6,830 nucleotides of DNA from JBCBWG01 sp039039985 (lineage in GTDB: Bacteria > Pseudomonadota > Alphaproteobacteria > Rhizobiales > Hyphomicrobiaceae), in the NCBI GenBank assembly GCA_039039985.1, contig JBCCOV010000241.1, forward strand, positions 1 through 6,830, given 5' to 3'. Numbering within the stretch: position 1 is the first letter of the stretch; the number at the start of each line of letters is the position of its first letter. The notes beneath the pieces are model-generated. The model searched no databases, had not been told where the DNA came from, and worked only from the letters and a program-made list of their open reading frames with translations. Shown one piece after another: positions 1 to 6,003 of this stretch. The position numbers were made by a program, and so were the translations under genes.

Positions 1-304
1 AGAGCAAGAGTTTAGCCATTGAGGAACCCGTATTTCATTCGGCCTGTGCATGACGACCCGGAGACGCAGCCTGGCGTACGCAGGCCAGCATTGCATGCGT
101 GCTGCCAAGACGCTGTGCCTGGCCCCAAGCACTCGGGGCGAGATGCTCAAGTACTCTCAGCTAGCCGATGCCGTCGAGGGGAAGATGACCTGGTAATGTC
201 GGAGCCTTTTAGGGGAGCTCGACAATTGCGCGACTGCGCAGCCTCGCCTGCAGGCACAATGAAGCCAGCCAGTCACACGTCACGCCAACCCTACCCTGGC
301 GCAC
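1..304. other. Left flank without recognisable gene
   Basis: I see no supportable gene in this stretch. The frames open here are short, have no Shine-Dalgarno sequence and resemble no family I know. A 33-codon frame at 95-196 (+) is open but unrecognised. The 3' end of msrB abuts this region, and I see no clear hairpin plus T-run terminator for it. The stretch may be intergenic or a decayed gene remnant. Confidence 0.5.
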
Positions 305-757
305 CTAGTCTTCGACTTGATCCAGATACGCCCGATAGCCCTCTGCCTCCATGTCATCGCGATGAATAAAGCGCAGGGCGGCCGAGTTGATGCAGTAGCG
401 GAGGCCACCGCGATCGGCCGGGCCGTCTGTAAAGACATGACCGAGATGGCTGTCTCCATGCGAGGAACGGACCTCCGTACGAACCATGCCATATGACACA
501 TCGCGCAGCTCGTTGATGTTCGCTGCGACAATGGGTTTTGTGAAACTCGGCCACCCGCAACCCGACTCGTACTTGTCGCTTGATGCGAACAGCGGCTCGC
601 CTGATACGATGTCGACATAGATGCCCGGCTCTTTGTTGTTGAGCAGCTCGCCTGTACCAGGAGGCTCAGTGCCGTTAAGCTGTGTCACCCGATACTGTTC
701 CTCAGTCAGTGACGTTATCGCGGCTTCAGTTTTTGCGTATGTGTGGTCCCTCGTCAT
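305..757 (-). CDS. msrB: Peptide-methionine (R)-S-oxide reductase MsrB
   Basis: A 150-residue protein, the full length of a single-domain MsrB. It reduces the R-epimer of methionine sulfoxide, free or in proteins, probably with thioredoxin as reductant, in the cytoplasm (no signal peptide is visible). The family signatures are present: SGCGWPSF with the probable resolving Cys67, SSHGDSHLGHVF with His100, His104 and His107, and RYCINSAALRF with the catalytic Cys122 and Asn124. The two CxxC pairs that bind structural zinc in many MsrBs are absent, so this is the zinc-free form. I chose the ATG at 757 because a GGAG sits 7 bases upstream; an in-frame ATG at 778 has no such site. It reads away from the metal genes and has no obvious operon partner in the window. 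Confidence 0.95.
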   Translation of the reverse strand: MTRDHTYAKTEAAITSLTEEQYRVTQLNGTEPPGTGELLNNKEPGIYVDIVSGEPLFASSDKYESGCGWPSFTKPIVAANINELRDVSYGMVRTEVRSSHGDSHLGHVFTDGPADRGGLRYCINSAALRFIHRDDMEAEGYRAYLDQVED

Positions 758-1127
758 CGTCGTTCTCCATCCTCGCATCGCGGAAAGTAGTCCCGGCTCA
801 ACGGACGCTATGCTTTAAGCCACACCTGTCTAATGTTGTCGAAGGCGTATCGCTGTGTCGCTTGAATGCCCTTGGCGCGCTTCGGGTTTCGCTCGAACCA
901 TCCCACGCTCGTACGTTTGGTCTTCCGGGCCGGCCAAGTTGAAGCGAACGGGGGCCAGCCGGCGAAGCGATTTTCGCATCAAGCGAACAAGATCGAGAAG
1001 ATCAGTGCCGCCCCATTCCCCAGCAGGGCACATCGAGCGCATCGAAACACAAGGGCTGCCCATGGTGCTGGCCAAGTGTCAATGATCCCAAGAGCCGTTT
1101 GTTCAAGATCGACGGTTCGCAATCGCC
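758..1127. other. Intergenic gap between msrB and the sigma factor gene
   Basis: About 370 bases without a convincing gene. The open frames on both strands are short and unrecognised. The only structure I see is repeat copy A around 895-943. The msrB promoter should lie in the left part (reading leftward), but I could not pick a clear -35/-10 pair. The end of the sigma factor transcript should also fall here; no hairpin plus T-run stands out. Confidence 0.5.
895..943 (+). repeat. Dispersed palindromic repeat, copy A (partial)
   Basis: It starts GAACCATCCCAC, continues with about 20 variable bases, and ends GGGCCGGCCAAGTTG. Copy B has the same layout (GAGCCATCCCAC, 21 variable bases, AGGCCGGCCGAGTTG), and copy C starts GAACCATCCTCAC and also reaches GGCCGGCC. 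The conserved 3' end seen in copies B, C and D is not found downstream of A, so A appears truncated or diverged. It sits in the gap between msrB and the sigma factor gene, as expected for a mobile intergenic repeat. Confidence 0.55.
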
Positions 1128-1685
1128 TTACGCCTCGCAGCACCCTTCGTAGGAACAGCGGCAATCCGCGCAGTCTTGAAAACTCGTGACTCCGCAATGC
1201 TCCAGCAATCGCTTCTTCAGCGCCGTGCGCGCCCTGTGAAGCCGAACGGTCGCGTTGTTGAGTGAAACGTTGAGGACTTGGGCGGCCTCGACCAGCGGGA
1301 CACCACCAATGTCGACAAGATCGAGGATCGACGCATAGCTGGCTTTAAGCTGCCGGGCCTGAGCAATACTGCAGCCGCATGCGGGCATGGCCTCACTGAT
1401 AACTGGCTCCTCAGCTTCGAGAGTCATGGCATTGATAAGACGCTGCTCGCTGGCCCGTTTACGCCCGATATCCATCGCGACGTTGCTATGCACCCGATAG
1501 AGCCACGGCAGGACCCGCGTTGGGTCCTGCAGCGAATGAGCTTTTTCGATCGCGCGCAAAGCAGCGACTTGGAGTACGTCGTCAACGTCGGTGGGGGGCA
1601 CTCTGGCCCGGACATAGCGCCTGAGTTCAGCGCTGTGAGCGCGCAACGCCGAAACAATACGCGCCCTTGCATCGAATTCTGCCAT
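1128..1685 (-). CDS. ECF sigma factor with Cys-rich C-terminal tail (CorE-like)
   Basis: A 185-residue sigma70-family factor. The sigma2 region covers about residues 15-85 (DVDDVLQVAALRAIEKA, then LPWLYRVHSNVAMD). The sigma4 helix-turn-helix covers about 115-162 (PLVEAAQVLNVSLNNATVRLHRARTAL). Two extra features stand out: a CxC pair, Cys103 and Cys105, in the linker, and a tail with six cysteines (C164, C172, C175, C177, C182, C183). This is the layout of CorE-type (ECF44-like) factors of Myxococcus, in which metal bound by the cysteines, rather than an anti-sigma factor, controls activity. No anti-sigma gene is adjacent, in line with that. It begins 14 bases after the metallothionein-like gene and is probably co-transcribed and translationally linked with it; its own Shine-Dalgarno sequence is weak (GAAGTAAAG). 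The ECF assignment is firm. Metal sensing and the identity of the metal are inferred. Confidence 0.9.
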   Translation of the reverse strand: MAEFDARARIVSALRAHSAELRRYVRARVPPTDVDDVLQVAALRAIEKAHSLQDPTRVLPWLYRVHSNVAMDIGRKRASEQRLINAMTLEAEEPVISEAMPACGCSIAQARQLKASYASILDLVDIGGVPLVEAAQVLNVSLNNATVRLHRARTALKKRLLEHCGVTSFQDCADCRCSYEGCCEA

Positions 1686-1699
1686 GTGTGTGCTTTACT

Positions 1700-1858
1700 T
1701 CATTTCGCGACGTTTGGACACCGGCAGCTTGGCCCGCACTTGCATGCGTCACATGTGCAAGTTTCACCACAGCAACAGTGCCCATCACGCGGCTCCTGCT
1801 TTGCGCAAGCGCACGTCGGGGGGCATCTGTCACACGCACATTTCAGGGCATCGGCCAT
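1700..1858 (-). CDS. Metallothionein-like Cys-rich protein
   Basis: A 52-residue protein with 14 cysteines and no aromatic residue, the classic composition of a metallothionein. Cysteines are at 7, 9, 12, 16, 18 (CxCxxCxxxCxC) and at 28-30, 34, 36, 39, 41, 45 and 47 (CCCxxxCxCxxCxCxxxCxC), with His27 in the spacer, suggesting two metal clusters. It lacks the pattern of cyanobacterial and pseudomonad SmtA/BmtA, and looks closer to fungal or plant CxC-type metallothioneins. It would bind soft metals (Cu(I), Zn, Cd) in the cytoplasm. I chose the ATG at 1858 because GGAGAG lies 4 bases upstream; a longer in-frame reading from 1951 adds 31 residues of unrelated composition and I reject it. It is the first gene of a unit with the Cys-rich sigma factor. 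Cys-rich identity is certain; metallothionein function is inferred. Confidence 0.8.
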   Translation of the reverse strand: MADALKCACDRCPPTCACAKQEPRDGHCCCGETCTCDACKCGPSCRCPNVAK

Positions 1859-2118
1859 CAGTCTCTCCGCATAAGTGTTCGAACCACAGAACAATGACGG
1901 AGCCAGGCTCGAGATTCTTACACTTGGAATGGCCTTGTCGCGATTGGCCACATTTGCGGATCAAACATGAGATCTCATTCAGCAGATAAGTGATTGGGCG
2001 GATGCTTTGCACCCCGAGCATAAGAAGCCCTAGAATGCGCATAAGAGGCCACAAAATATAACTATTTTGAGTATTTCCTTCCTCACTGCGAACGCCATCG
2101 AGGCTTTCAGATTGAGCT

Positions 2119-2238
2119 GGAGCCATCCCACACCCTGTTCTTTCCGTTTTCCAGGCCGGCCGAGTTGCACTAAGCTCGTTGCGTTCAATACAGGGTGTGG
2201 GCCGGCGGTGCGACTACGCCTATGGCGCAAATGATCTA
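2119..2238 (+). repeat. Dispersed palindromic repeat, copy B
   Basis: The element has an outer stem made of a perfect 12-base inverted repeat, CCCACACCCTGT at 2127-2138 and ACAGGGTGTGGG at 2190-2201. An inner GGCCGGCC lies around 2154-2161. The element ends with a conserved 21-base block at 2218-2238: GCCTATGGCG, then C, then AAATGATCTA. Copy C has the same parts in the same order, and the distance from the outer right arm to the terminal block is identical. The element lies between the divergently oriented metallothionein unit and the promoter of the zinc operon, ending 13 bases before its -35 box. No transposase is present, so it would be a non-autonomous repeat. It could also act in RNA as a structured leader or tail. 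Confidence 0.75.
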
Positions 2239-2251
2239 GCGCGGGCCAAGG

Positions 2252-2284
2252 TTGACGGCACTTTTCGCAACGTTATAACGTAAC
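2252..2284 (+). promoter_or_regulatory. Promoter with overlapping Zur-type operator
   Basis: TTGACG (2252-2257) and TATAAC (2274-2279) are separated by 16 bases and form a good sigma70-like promoter reading toward the zinc operon. The -10 box lies within a perfect 12-base palindrome, ACGTTATAACGT (2270-2281), extended on the right by AAC. This resembles alphaproteobacterial Zur boxes, which have GTTA/TAAC half-sites around a short centre. A second GTTAAC at 2286-2291 adds a further possible half-site. A repressor bound here would block the -10 box, the expected logic for zinc repression of an importer. Transcription would start near 2286, giving a leader of more than 500 bases, including the hisI remnant, before the first intact gene. 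The stretch 2292-2513 shows nothing I recognise. The palindrome is seen; the Zur assignment is inferred. Confidence 0.65.
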
Positions 2285-2513
2285 AGTTAACGTGCTTGGT
2301 GCCGGCCGAGCTGGTGGCAACACTTAGGTCGTTTACGGCGATCGCATTGTGACTGCTCATGGCTTTCCCACACGATCGATGCCCGCGCGGCACGTGCGAG
2401 ATGTACAGGTTGCGAGATCAGGGCATAGCCACATCGAACACCGTTCACCGGGTACTGCCGAGAGAATTTCGAACTGACATCTCCGATTGGGGTAACCGCC
2501 GCAGCCTGAGGAA

Positions 2514-2842
2514 TTGACAGCTGCGACAGATGCAGCCCCTGCGAACAAACGAGCGCGGCCGAGGACGTTCGCGCTTAACAGCGCAACGTTGAGAGCAACA
2601 TTGGGACAGTGCAAGTCTGCGACCGGTCGCGTTCACATCAAGAGCTTTGGCGCAAAGGCGAGATACCGAGCCATTTCCAAAGGCTGGTCGACTGCGAGGT
2701 CAATTGTGACGGTGAATCAGCACTGCTGTCCGTGGATCCAACAGAAGCAGCGTGTCACACCGGCCCGCGAACATCTTTCCATCTATCGGGAGATCTTGCG
2801 AAGCGTGGCTTGCCACTCGCGGCTCGTGCAGTCCAATCGTGA
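2514..2842 (+). pseudogene. hisI: Decayed hisI-like phosphoribosyl-AMP cyclohydrolase
   Basis: The frame 2609-2842 translates to a clear HisI core: SRSHQELWRKGE, then HFQRLVD, then NCDGE, then ACHTGPRTSFH. The preceding part continues in another frame (2514 to about 2603: LTAATDAA, then ALNSATLRATL, matching the family's MN-EAL-TL stretch). The frames join if one G is restored to the GGG run at 2603-2605. Key residues are also gone: the metal motif DCDxD reads N-C-D-G-E, and the second cysteine of CHTGxRSC is Ser (2774-2776). There is no convincing ATG start. Intact HisI opens the ring of PR-AMP in histidine synthesis and needs zinc. Spare hisI copies are known in Zur regulons, which fits its place between a Zur-like promoter and the zinc importer. 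The 5' limit is uncertain. Confidence 0.75.
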
Positions 2843-2853
2843 GAGTTGGACGC

Positions 2854-2994
2854 ATGCGTGAAACCAGAAACGGACAACGACGCTTGAACGCACAAGCCTC
2901 GATCGTTGGTCTCGGCCTGTCGACACGCCTTGCCGTCGCAGCGGCGATCTCGGCCGCGGTATGGGTCATGGTTCTCGGTGCGATGCGAGGTTAG
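2854..2994 (+). CDS. Small single-helix membrane protein of the zinc operon
   Basis: A 46-residue protein with a polar, basic N-terminal part (residues 1-25) and one hydrophobic helix at about 26-44 (LAVAAAISAAVWVMVLGAM), ending in RG. The ATG at 2854 follows GAGAG at 2841-2845 with 8 bases spacing; this site overlaps the stop of the hisI remnant. Its TAG stop is only 7 bases before the ATPase start and is part of that gene's AGGG ribosome site, so the two are likely translationally coupled. I do not know a named family. The position suggests an accessory part of the importer or a leader protein. Evidence for translation is spacing and composition only. Confidence 0.5.
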   Translation: MRETRNGQRRLNAQASIVGLGLSTRLAVAAAISAAVWVMVLGAMRG

Positions 2995-3001
2995 GGTCGC
3001 T

Positions 3002-3781
3002 ATGGCAGCAGTCTTGACTGAAGCGGCTCTCGAGTTCTGCGATCTGTCACTTGGATATGACACAGCGCCGGCGGTCCACCAATTCAATGGCACTGTAAAG
3101 CGCGGTGCCATGACGGCGGTTGTCGGGCCGAATGGTAGCGGCAAGACGACCCTGATGAAGGGCATCATTGGCGCTTTGAAGCCCCTCAGCGGCACAATCA
3201 CGATATCGGGCACAAATCGGAAAGACATTGCTTATCTTCCTCAGCAAGCCGAGATTGATCGCTCCTTCCCAATCTCGGTGTTTGATCTCGTCAGCCTCGG
3301 GCTTTGGCGGCGAATTGGCGCCTTCTCATCTCTTCGTGGTGGGGAGAGAGCGACCGTCGAGGCCGCCTTGGCCGCTGTCGGTCTCGCAGGATTTGAAACG
3401 CGCATGATCGGTGCGCTTTCGGGAGGACAACTGCAGCGCGTCCTCTTTGCGCGGGTGCTCGTTCAGGACAGCGCGCTCATCCTGTTGGACGAACCGTTTG
3501 CCGCAATTGATCGAAAAACGACGCTCGATCTGATGAAGCTGCTCAACAGGTGGCATGGAGAAGGGCGGACGGTACTTGCGGTTATGCATGACATCGACCT
3601 CGTCCGGGAAGAGTTTCCCGAAGCGATCTTGATCGCGCGCCAGCCAATTGCCTGGGGCGCAACACACGAAGCACTATCAGCAGCGAACATGCTTAAGGCC
3701 CGTGCCATCTCCGAGAAATGGGATGATCGTGTCGGATGCTGCTATGGCGCGAACCGAGAGGCTCGGCCCTATGGTGTATGA
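3002..3781 (+). CDS. znuC: Zinc-type metal ABC transporter, ATP-binding protein
   Basis: A 259-residue ABC ATPase that powers metal import on the cytoplasmic face of the membrane. Motifs are in order: Walker A GPNGSGKTT (42-50), Q-loop around Q81-Q82, signature LSGGQ (139-143), Walker B LILLDEP (159-165), D-loop AAID (167-170) and H-loop His196. All catalytic residues are intact. The start at 3002 has AGGG 5 bases upstream and gives the expected length; a longer frame from 2906 only adds low-quality sequence that overlaps the small membrane gene. The stop overlaps the permease start by 11 bases, a typical tight operon joint. The C-terminal tail after about residue 240 is family-variable and contains a CC pair. 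Zinc rather than manganese is inferred from the His-rich binding protein and the Zur-like promoter. AztA is an alternative name for this branch. Confidence 0.9.
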   Translation: MAAVLTEAALEFCDLSLGYDTAPAVHQFNGTVKRGAMTAVVGPNGSGKTTLMKGIIGALKPLSGTITISGTNRKDIAYLPQQAEIDRSFPISVFDLVSLGLWRRIGAFSSLRGGERATVEAALAAVGLAGFETRMIGALSGGQLQRVLFARVLVQDSALILLDEPFAAIDRKTTLDLMKLLNRWHGEGRTVLAVMHDIDLVREEFPEAILIARQPIAWGATHEALSAANMLKARAISEKWDDRVGCCYGANREARPYGV

Positions 3782-4640
3782 GACGCTCGTCGCGCCGTTT
3801 GCCGATTATGCGTTCATGAGGCGGGCTCTGGTCGGGACAATTGCGCTTTCGCTTGGAGCCGCGCCTGTCGGCGTGTTCCTGCTGTTGCGACGGATGAGCC
3901 TCGTCGGCGATGCCGTGGCGCACGGCATTCTGCCGGGTGCCGCCATTGGGTTTCTACTCTTCGGTTTGAAGATAATGCCGATGACGATCGGTGGGATTAT
4001 CGCTGGGCTTACCATTGCAGTCGCGGCCGGCCTTGTTGCCCGCACAACAGTGTTAAGAGAGGATGCAAGCCTCGCCGCATTCTATCTGATCTCGCTCGCT
4101 TTCGGCGTGCTCATCGTTAGCGCCCGTGGCTCCAGCGTCGATCTGATGCACGTACTTTTCGGTACGGTCCTGGCACTTGACGACACCGCCCTCTTGATTC
4201 TTGCAACAACGACAACTGTCAGCCTGATCGTGTTGGCAGCGATCATAAGAACGCTTATCGCAGAATGCGTCGACCCGTCCTTTCTCGCGGTTGCGTCCGG
4301 CAGCGGTGGCATTGCGCATTTGCTCTTCCTTGTCCTCGTTGTCCTCAACCTCGTCGCAGCATTCCAGGCCCTCGGCACCTTGCTGGCGGTCGGGCTGATG
4401 ATGCTGCCGGCAGCCAGCGCGCGCATGTGGGCTCGCTCCTTGGAGTTGCTCATGGGAATCGCCGTCGCGATTGCCATCACGGCGTCAGTCGCCGGCCTGC
4501 TCGTGTCCTACCATTTCGCGCTGGCCTCCGGGCCAGCGATCATCCTATCAGCGGGCGTCGTTTACGTCGTCTCACTGATGATCGGACGTGTCAGCGGATT
4601 GGCTTGGCGCATCCTGCCACTGCCACGCCGCGAGGCCTAA
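3771..4640 (+). CDS. znuB: Zinc-type metal ABC transporter, permease
   Basis: A 289-residue integral membrane protein of the ABC-3 (ZnuB/TroC) permease family, forming the path for metal across the inner membrane. Hydrophobic segments lie at about 18-39, 52-66, 70-90, 101-117, 138-159, 180-216 (probably two), 225-246 and 253-272. Family motifs are visible: LVGDAVAHGILPG (44-56), LAVGLMMLPAASAR (205-218) and SYHFALASGPAI (246-257). I prefer the ATG at 3771, which gives the family's usual N terminus (MVYETLVAPFADYAFMRRAL) and has GAGAGG 9 bases upstream. A GTG at 3774 or an ATG at 3744 are possible alternatives. It overlaps the ATPase gene by 11 bases and ends 25 bases before the binding-protein gene. 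No damage is seen. Confidence 0.9.
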   Translation: MVYETLVAPFADYAFMRRALVGTIALSLGAAPVGVFLLLRRMSLVGDAVAHGILPGAAIGFLLFGLKIMPMTIGGIIAGLTIAVAAGLVARTTVLREDASLAAFYLISLAFGVLIVSARGSSVDLMHVLFGTVLALDDTALLILATTTTVSLIVLAAIIRTLIAECVDPSFLAVASGSGGIAHLLFLVLVVLNLVAAFQALGTLLAVGLMMLPAASARMWARSLELLMGIAVAIAITASVAGLLVSYHFALASGPAIILSAGVVYVVSLMIGRVSGLAWRILPLPRREA

Positions 4641-4665
4641 TCCTCAACATCAGATGGAGTAGATC

Positions 4666-5637
4666 ATGAAACACCTCAGACTTGCCGGCATGGCATTGGC
4701 CTTTGCGGCAGCAGCGGCGACAACGACAGCGAGCCTCGCGGCAGACAAGCTGCCAGTGGTTGCCTCGTTCTCAATTCTCGGCGACGTCGTTTCCGAGGTC
4801 GGTGGAGATCGGGTTGCAGTTAAGACCATTGTCGGGCCTGACGGCGATGCCCATGTCTACCAGCCAACCCCAACGGACGCTGCGACCGTAACCAATGCCG
4901 CCGTTGTATTCGTCAATGGCGTGGAATTTGAAGGTTGGATTGAGCGGCTGATCAAGGCCTCAGGCTACAAAGGCCCGGTGGTGACGGCGACGAAAGGCAT
5001 CAAACTCCTTGAAGCTGACGAACATCACGATGACGCGCACGGCGACAAGGAACACAAGACTGCCAAGAAGAAAGATGCGGACCATCATGATCACCACCAT
5101 CATGGCGAACATGATCCGCACGCCTGGCAAGACGTGAAAAATGTCATCATCTACACAGCGAACGTGAAGGATGGGCTGTGCAAGGTCGACGCGGCCGGCT
5201 GTGAGACCTACACGCAGAATGCAGCTGCCTACACTAAGAAGCTTGAAGCGCTCGACGGTGAAGTCCGTAAGCTGCTCGAAGGGATCGCAAAAGATAAGCG
5301 GACGATCATCACTTCGCACGATGCCTTCGGCTACTTCTCGAAGGCATATGGCGTTACCATCCTGGCTCCTCAGGGTCTCTCAACGGAGAGCGAGGCCTCT
5401 GCAGCCGATGTCGCCAAGTTGATTGATCAGATCCGCAAAGATGGCATTCGAGCCGTGTTTGTGGAGAACGTCAGTGATCCGCGCCTCATCGAGCAGATCG
5501 CCCGTGAAACTGGCGCAAAGATCGGCGGGAAACTGTTCTCCGATGCTCTGTCCGCGGCGACCGGTCCAGCGGGCACCTACATCAAAATGATGCGCCACAA
5601 TGCATCGCTCATGTCCGCCGCGATGGCTGGCTCCTAA
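4666..5637 (+). CDS. znuA: Zinc-type metal ABC transporter, periplasmic binding protein
   Basis: A 323-residue cluster A-I solute-binding protein that captures metal in the periplasm for the importer. A Sec signal peptide covers residues 1 to about 26 (cleavage near SLAA). The usual metal ligands are His63 (DAHVYQP), His152 (DPHAWQD), His218 (SHDAFGYF) and Asp293 (LFSDALS). Between the first two lies a charged His-rich loop, residues 117-150, with 11 histidines including HDHHHHGEH; such loops are typical of ZnuA and favour zinc over manganese. Cys172 and Cys179, seven residues apart, are probably a disulfide near the second ligand. GGAG sits 6 bases before the ATG at 4666, and the gene follows the permease by 25 bases. 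No clear intrinsic terminator follows; repeat copy C starts about 30 bases after the stop. Confidence 0.93.
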   Translation: MKHLRLAGMALAFAAAAATTTASLAADKLPVVASFSILGDVVSEVGGDRVAVKTIVGPDGDAHVYQPTPTDAATVTNAAVVFVNGVEFEGWIERLIKASGYKGPVVTATKGIKLLEADEHHDDAHGDKEHKTAKKKDADHHDHHHHGEHDPHAWQDVKNVIIYTANVKDGLCKVDAAGCETYTQNAAAYTKKLEALDGEVRKLLEGIAKDKRTIITSHDAFGYFSKAYGVTILAPQGLSTESEASAADVAKLIDQIRKDGIRAVFVENVSDPRLIEQIARETGAKIGGKLFSDALSAATGPAGTYIKMMRHNASLMSAAMAGS

Positions 5638-5665
5638 GACGGCGATCGACGTACGGATCTCAAGC

Positions 5666-5814
5666 GTTTCCGGCTGAGCCGGAACCATCCTCACCCGGTC
5701 TTTTGGCCGTCCTGGCCGGCCACCCAGCCGCACGATTACATGGGTGGCCGGCCAAGTGAGCCTACATCGGGTGCGGAACGGAGACGTGCGCCCGCCTATG
5801 GCGGAAATGATCTA
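5666..5814 (+). repeat. Dispersed palindromic repeat, copy C
   Basis: It opens with a small hairpin, TTCCGGC-TGA-GCCGGAA (5668-5684), then GAACCATCCTCACCCG. A strong inner hairpin follows: a perfect 14-base inverted repeat, TGGCCGGCCACCCA (5713-5726) and its complement (5741-5754), with a 14-base loop. Outer arms CCTCACCCG (5689-5697) and CGGGTGCGG (5768-5776) pair with one mismatch. The conserved end at 5794-5814 reads GCCTATGGCG, then G, then AAATGATCTA, one base different from copy B. The outer arms differ in sequence from copy B but keep pairing, which suggests selection for, or mobility through, the fold. It lacks a T-run, so it is not a standard terminator, but it could still protect or end the importer mRNA. 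Confidence 0.75.
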
Positions 5815-5831
5815 ACCGCCGCCTATTGGTC

Positions 5832-5849
5832 CAGTGCCGGCCTGCACTG
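5832..5849. other. Small hairpin upstream of the DUF1007 gene
   Basis: CAGTGC and GCACTG form a perfect 6-base stem around a 6-base loop (CGGCCT). It lies 17 bases after repeat copy C and is followed by AACCACATTTT, too weak a T-run for a confident terminator. It might end leftover importer transcripts before the DUF1007 gene. The remaining stretch to 6003 shows no clear promoter or Zur-like site that I could pick out. Confidence 0.3.
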
Positions 5850-6003
5850 AACCACATTTTACTGCAAAGCATAGTTGAAATGGCTTATCAGGCAGCACGT
5901 CTGCCTCAATCATTTTACAACCAATTTTGCTCGTAATCACTTTGGAAGCAGGACGCCCGGCCGCGGAAACCGCAGTGGCAGGATTGGACAGGATAACACG
6001 TTC

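Noticed and set aside
95..196. A 33-codon frame in the left flank
   Set aside because: Open and with reasonable composition, but too short, unrecognised and without a ribosome site; it may be a gene remnant.
1068..1088. Conserved repeat end for copy A
   Set aside because: The local similarity (CCCATGG and CAATGATCC) is broken by an insertion and is no better than chance.
1278..1874. A 198-codon plus-strand frame
   Set aside because: It is the antisense of the sigma factor and metallothionein genes. Its product has no recognisable domain, while the minus-strand frames carry clear motifs.
1877..1884. GTTCGAAC palindrome before the metallothionein gene as an operator
   Set aside because: Only 8 bases, expected by chance, and no second copy or promoter pairing was seen.
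1859..1951. N-terminal extension of the metallothionein-like protein by 31 residues
   Set aside because: The extension has unrelated composition, and the inner ATG at 1858 has a GGAGAG ribosome site.
2357..2614. Minus-strand frame of 85 codons
   Set aside because: Overlaps the hisI remnant on the opposite strand, and its product matches no family I know.
5668..5684. Hairpin TTCCGGC-TGA-GCCGGAA as a terminator of the importer operon
   Set aside because: No T-run follows, and the hairpin appears to be part of repeat copy C.
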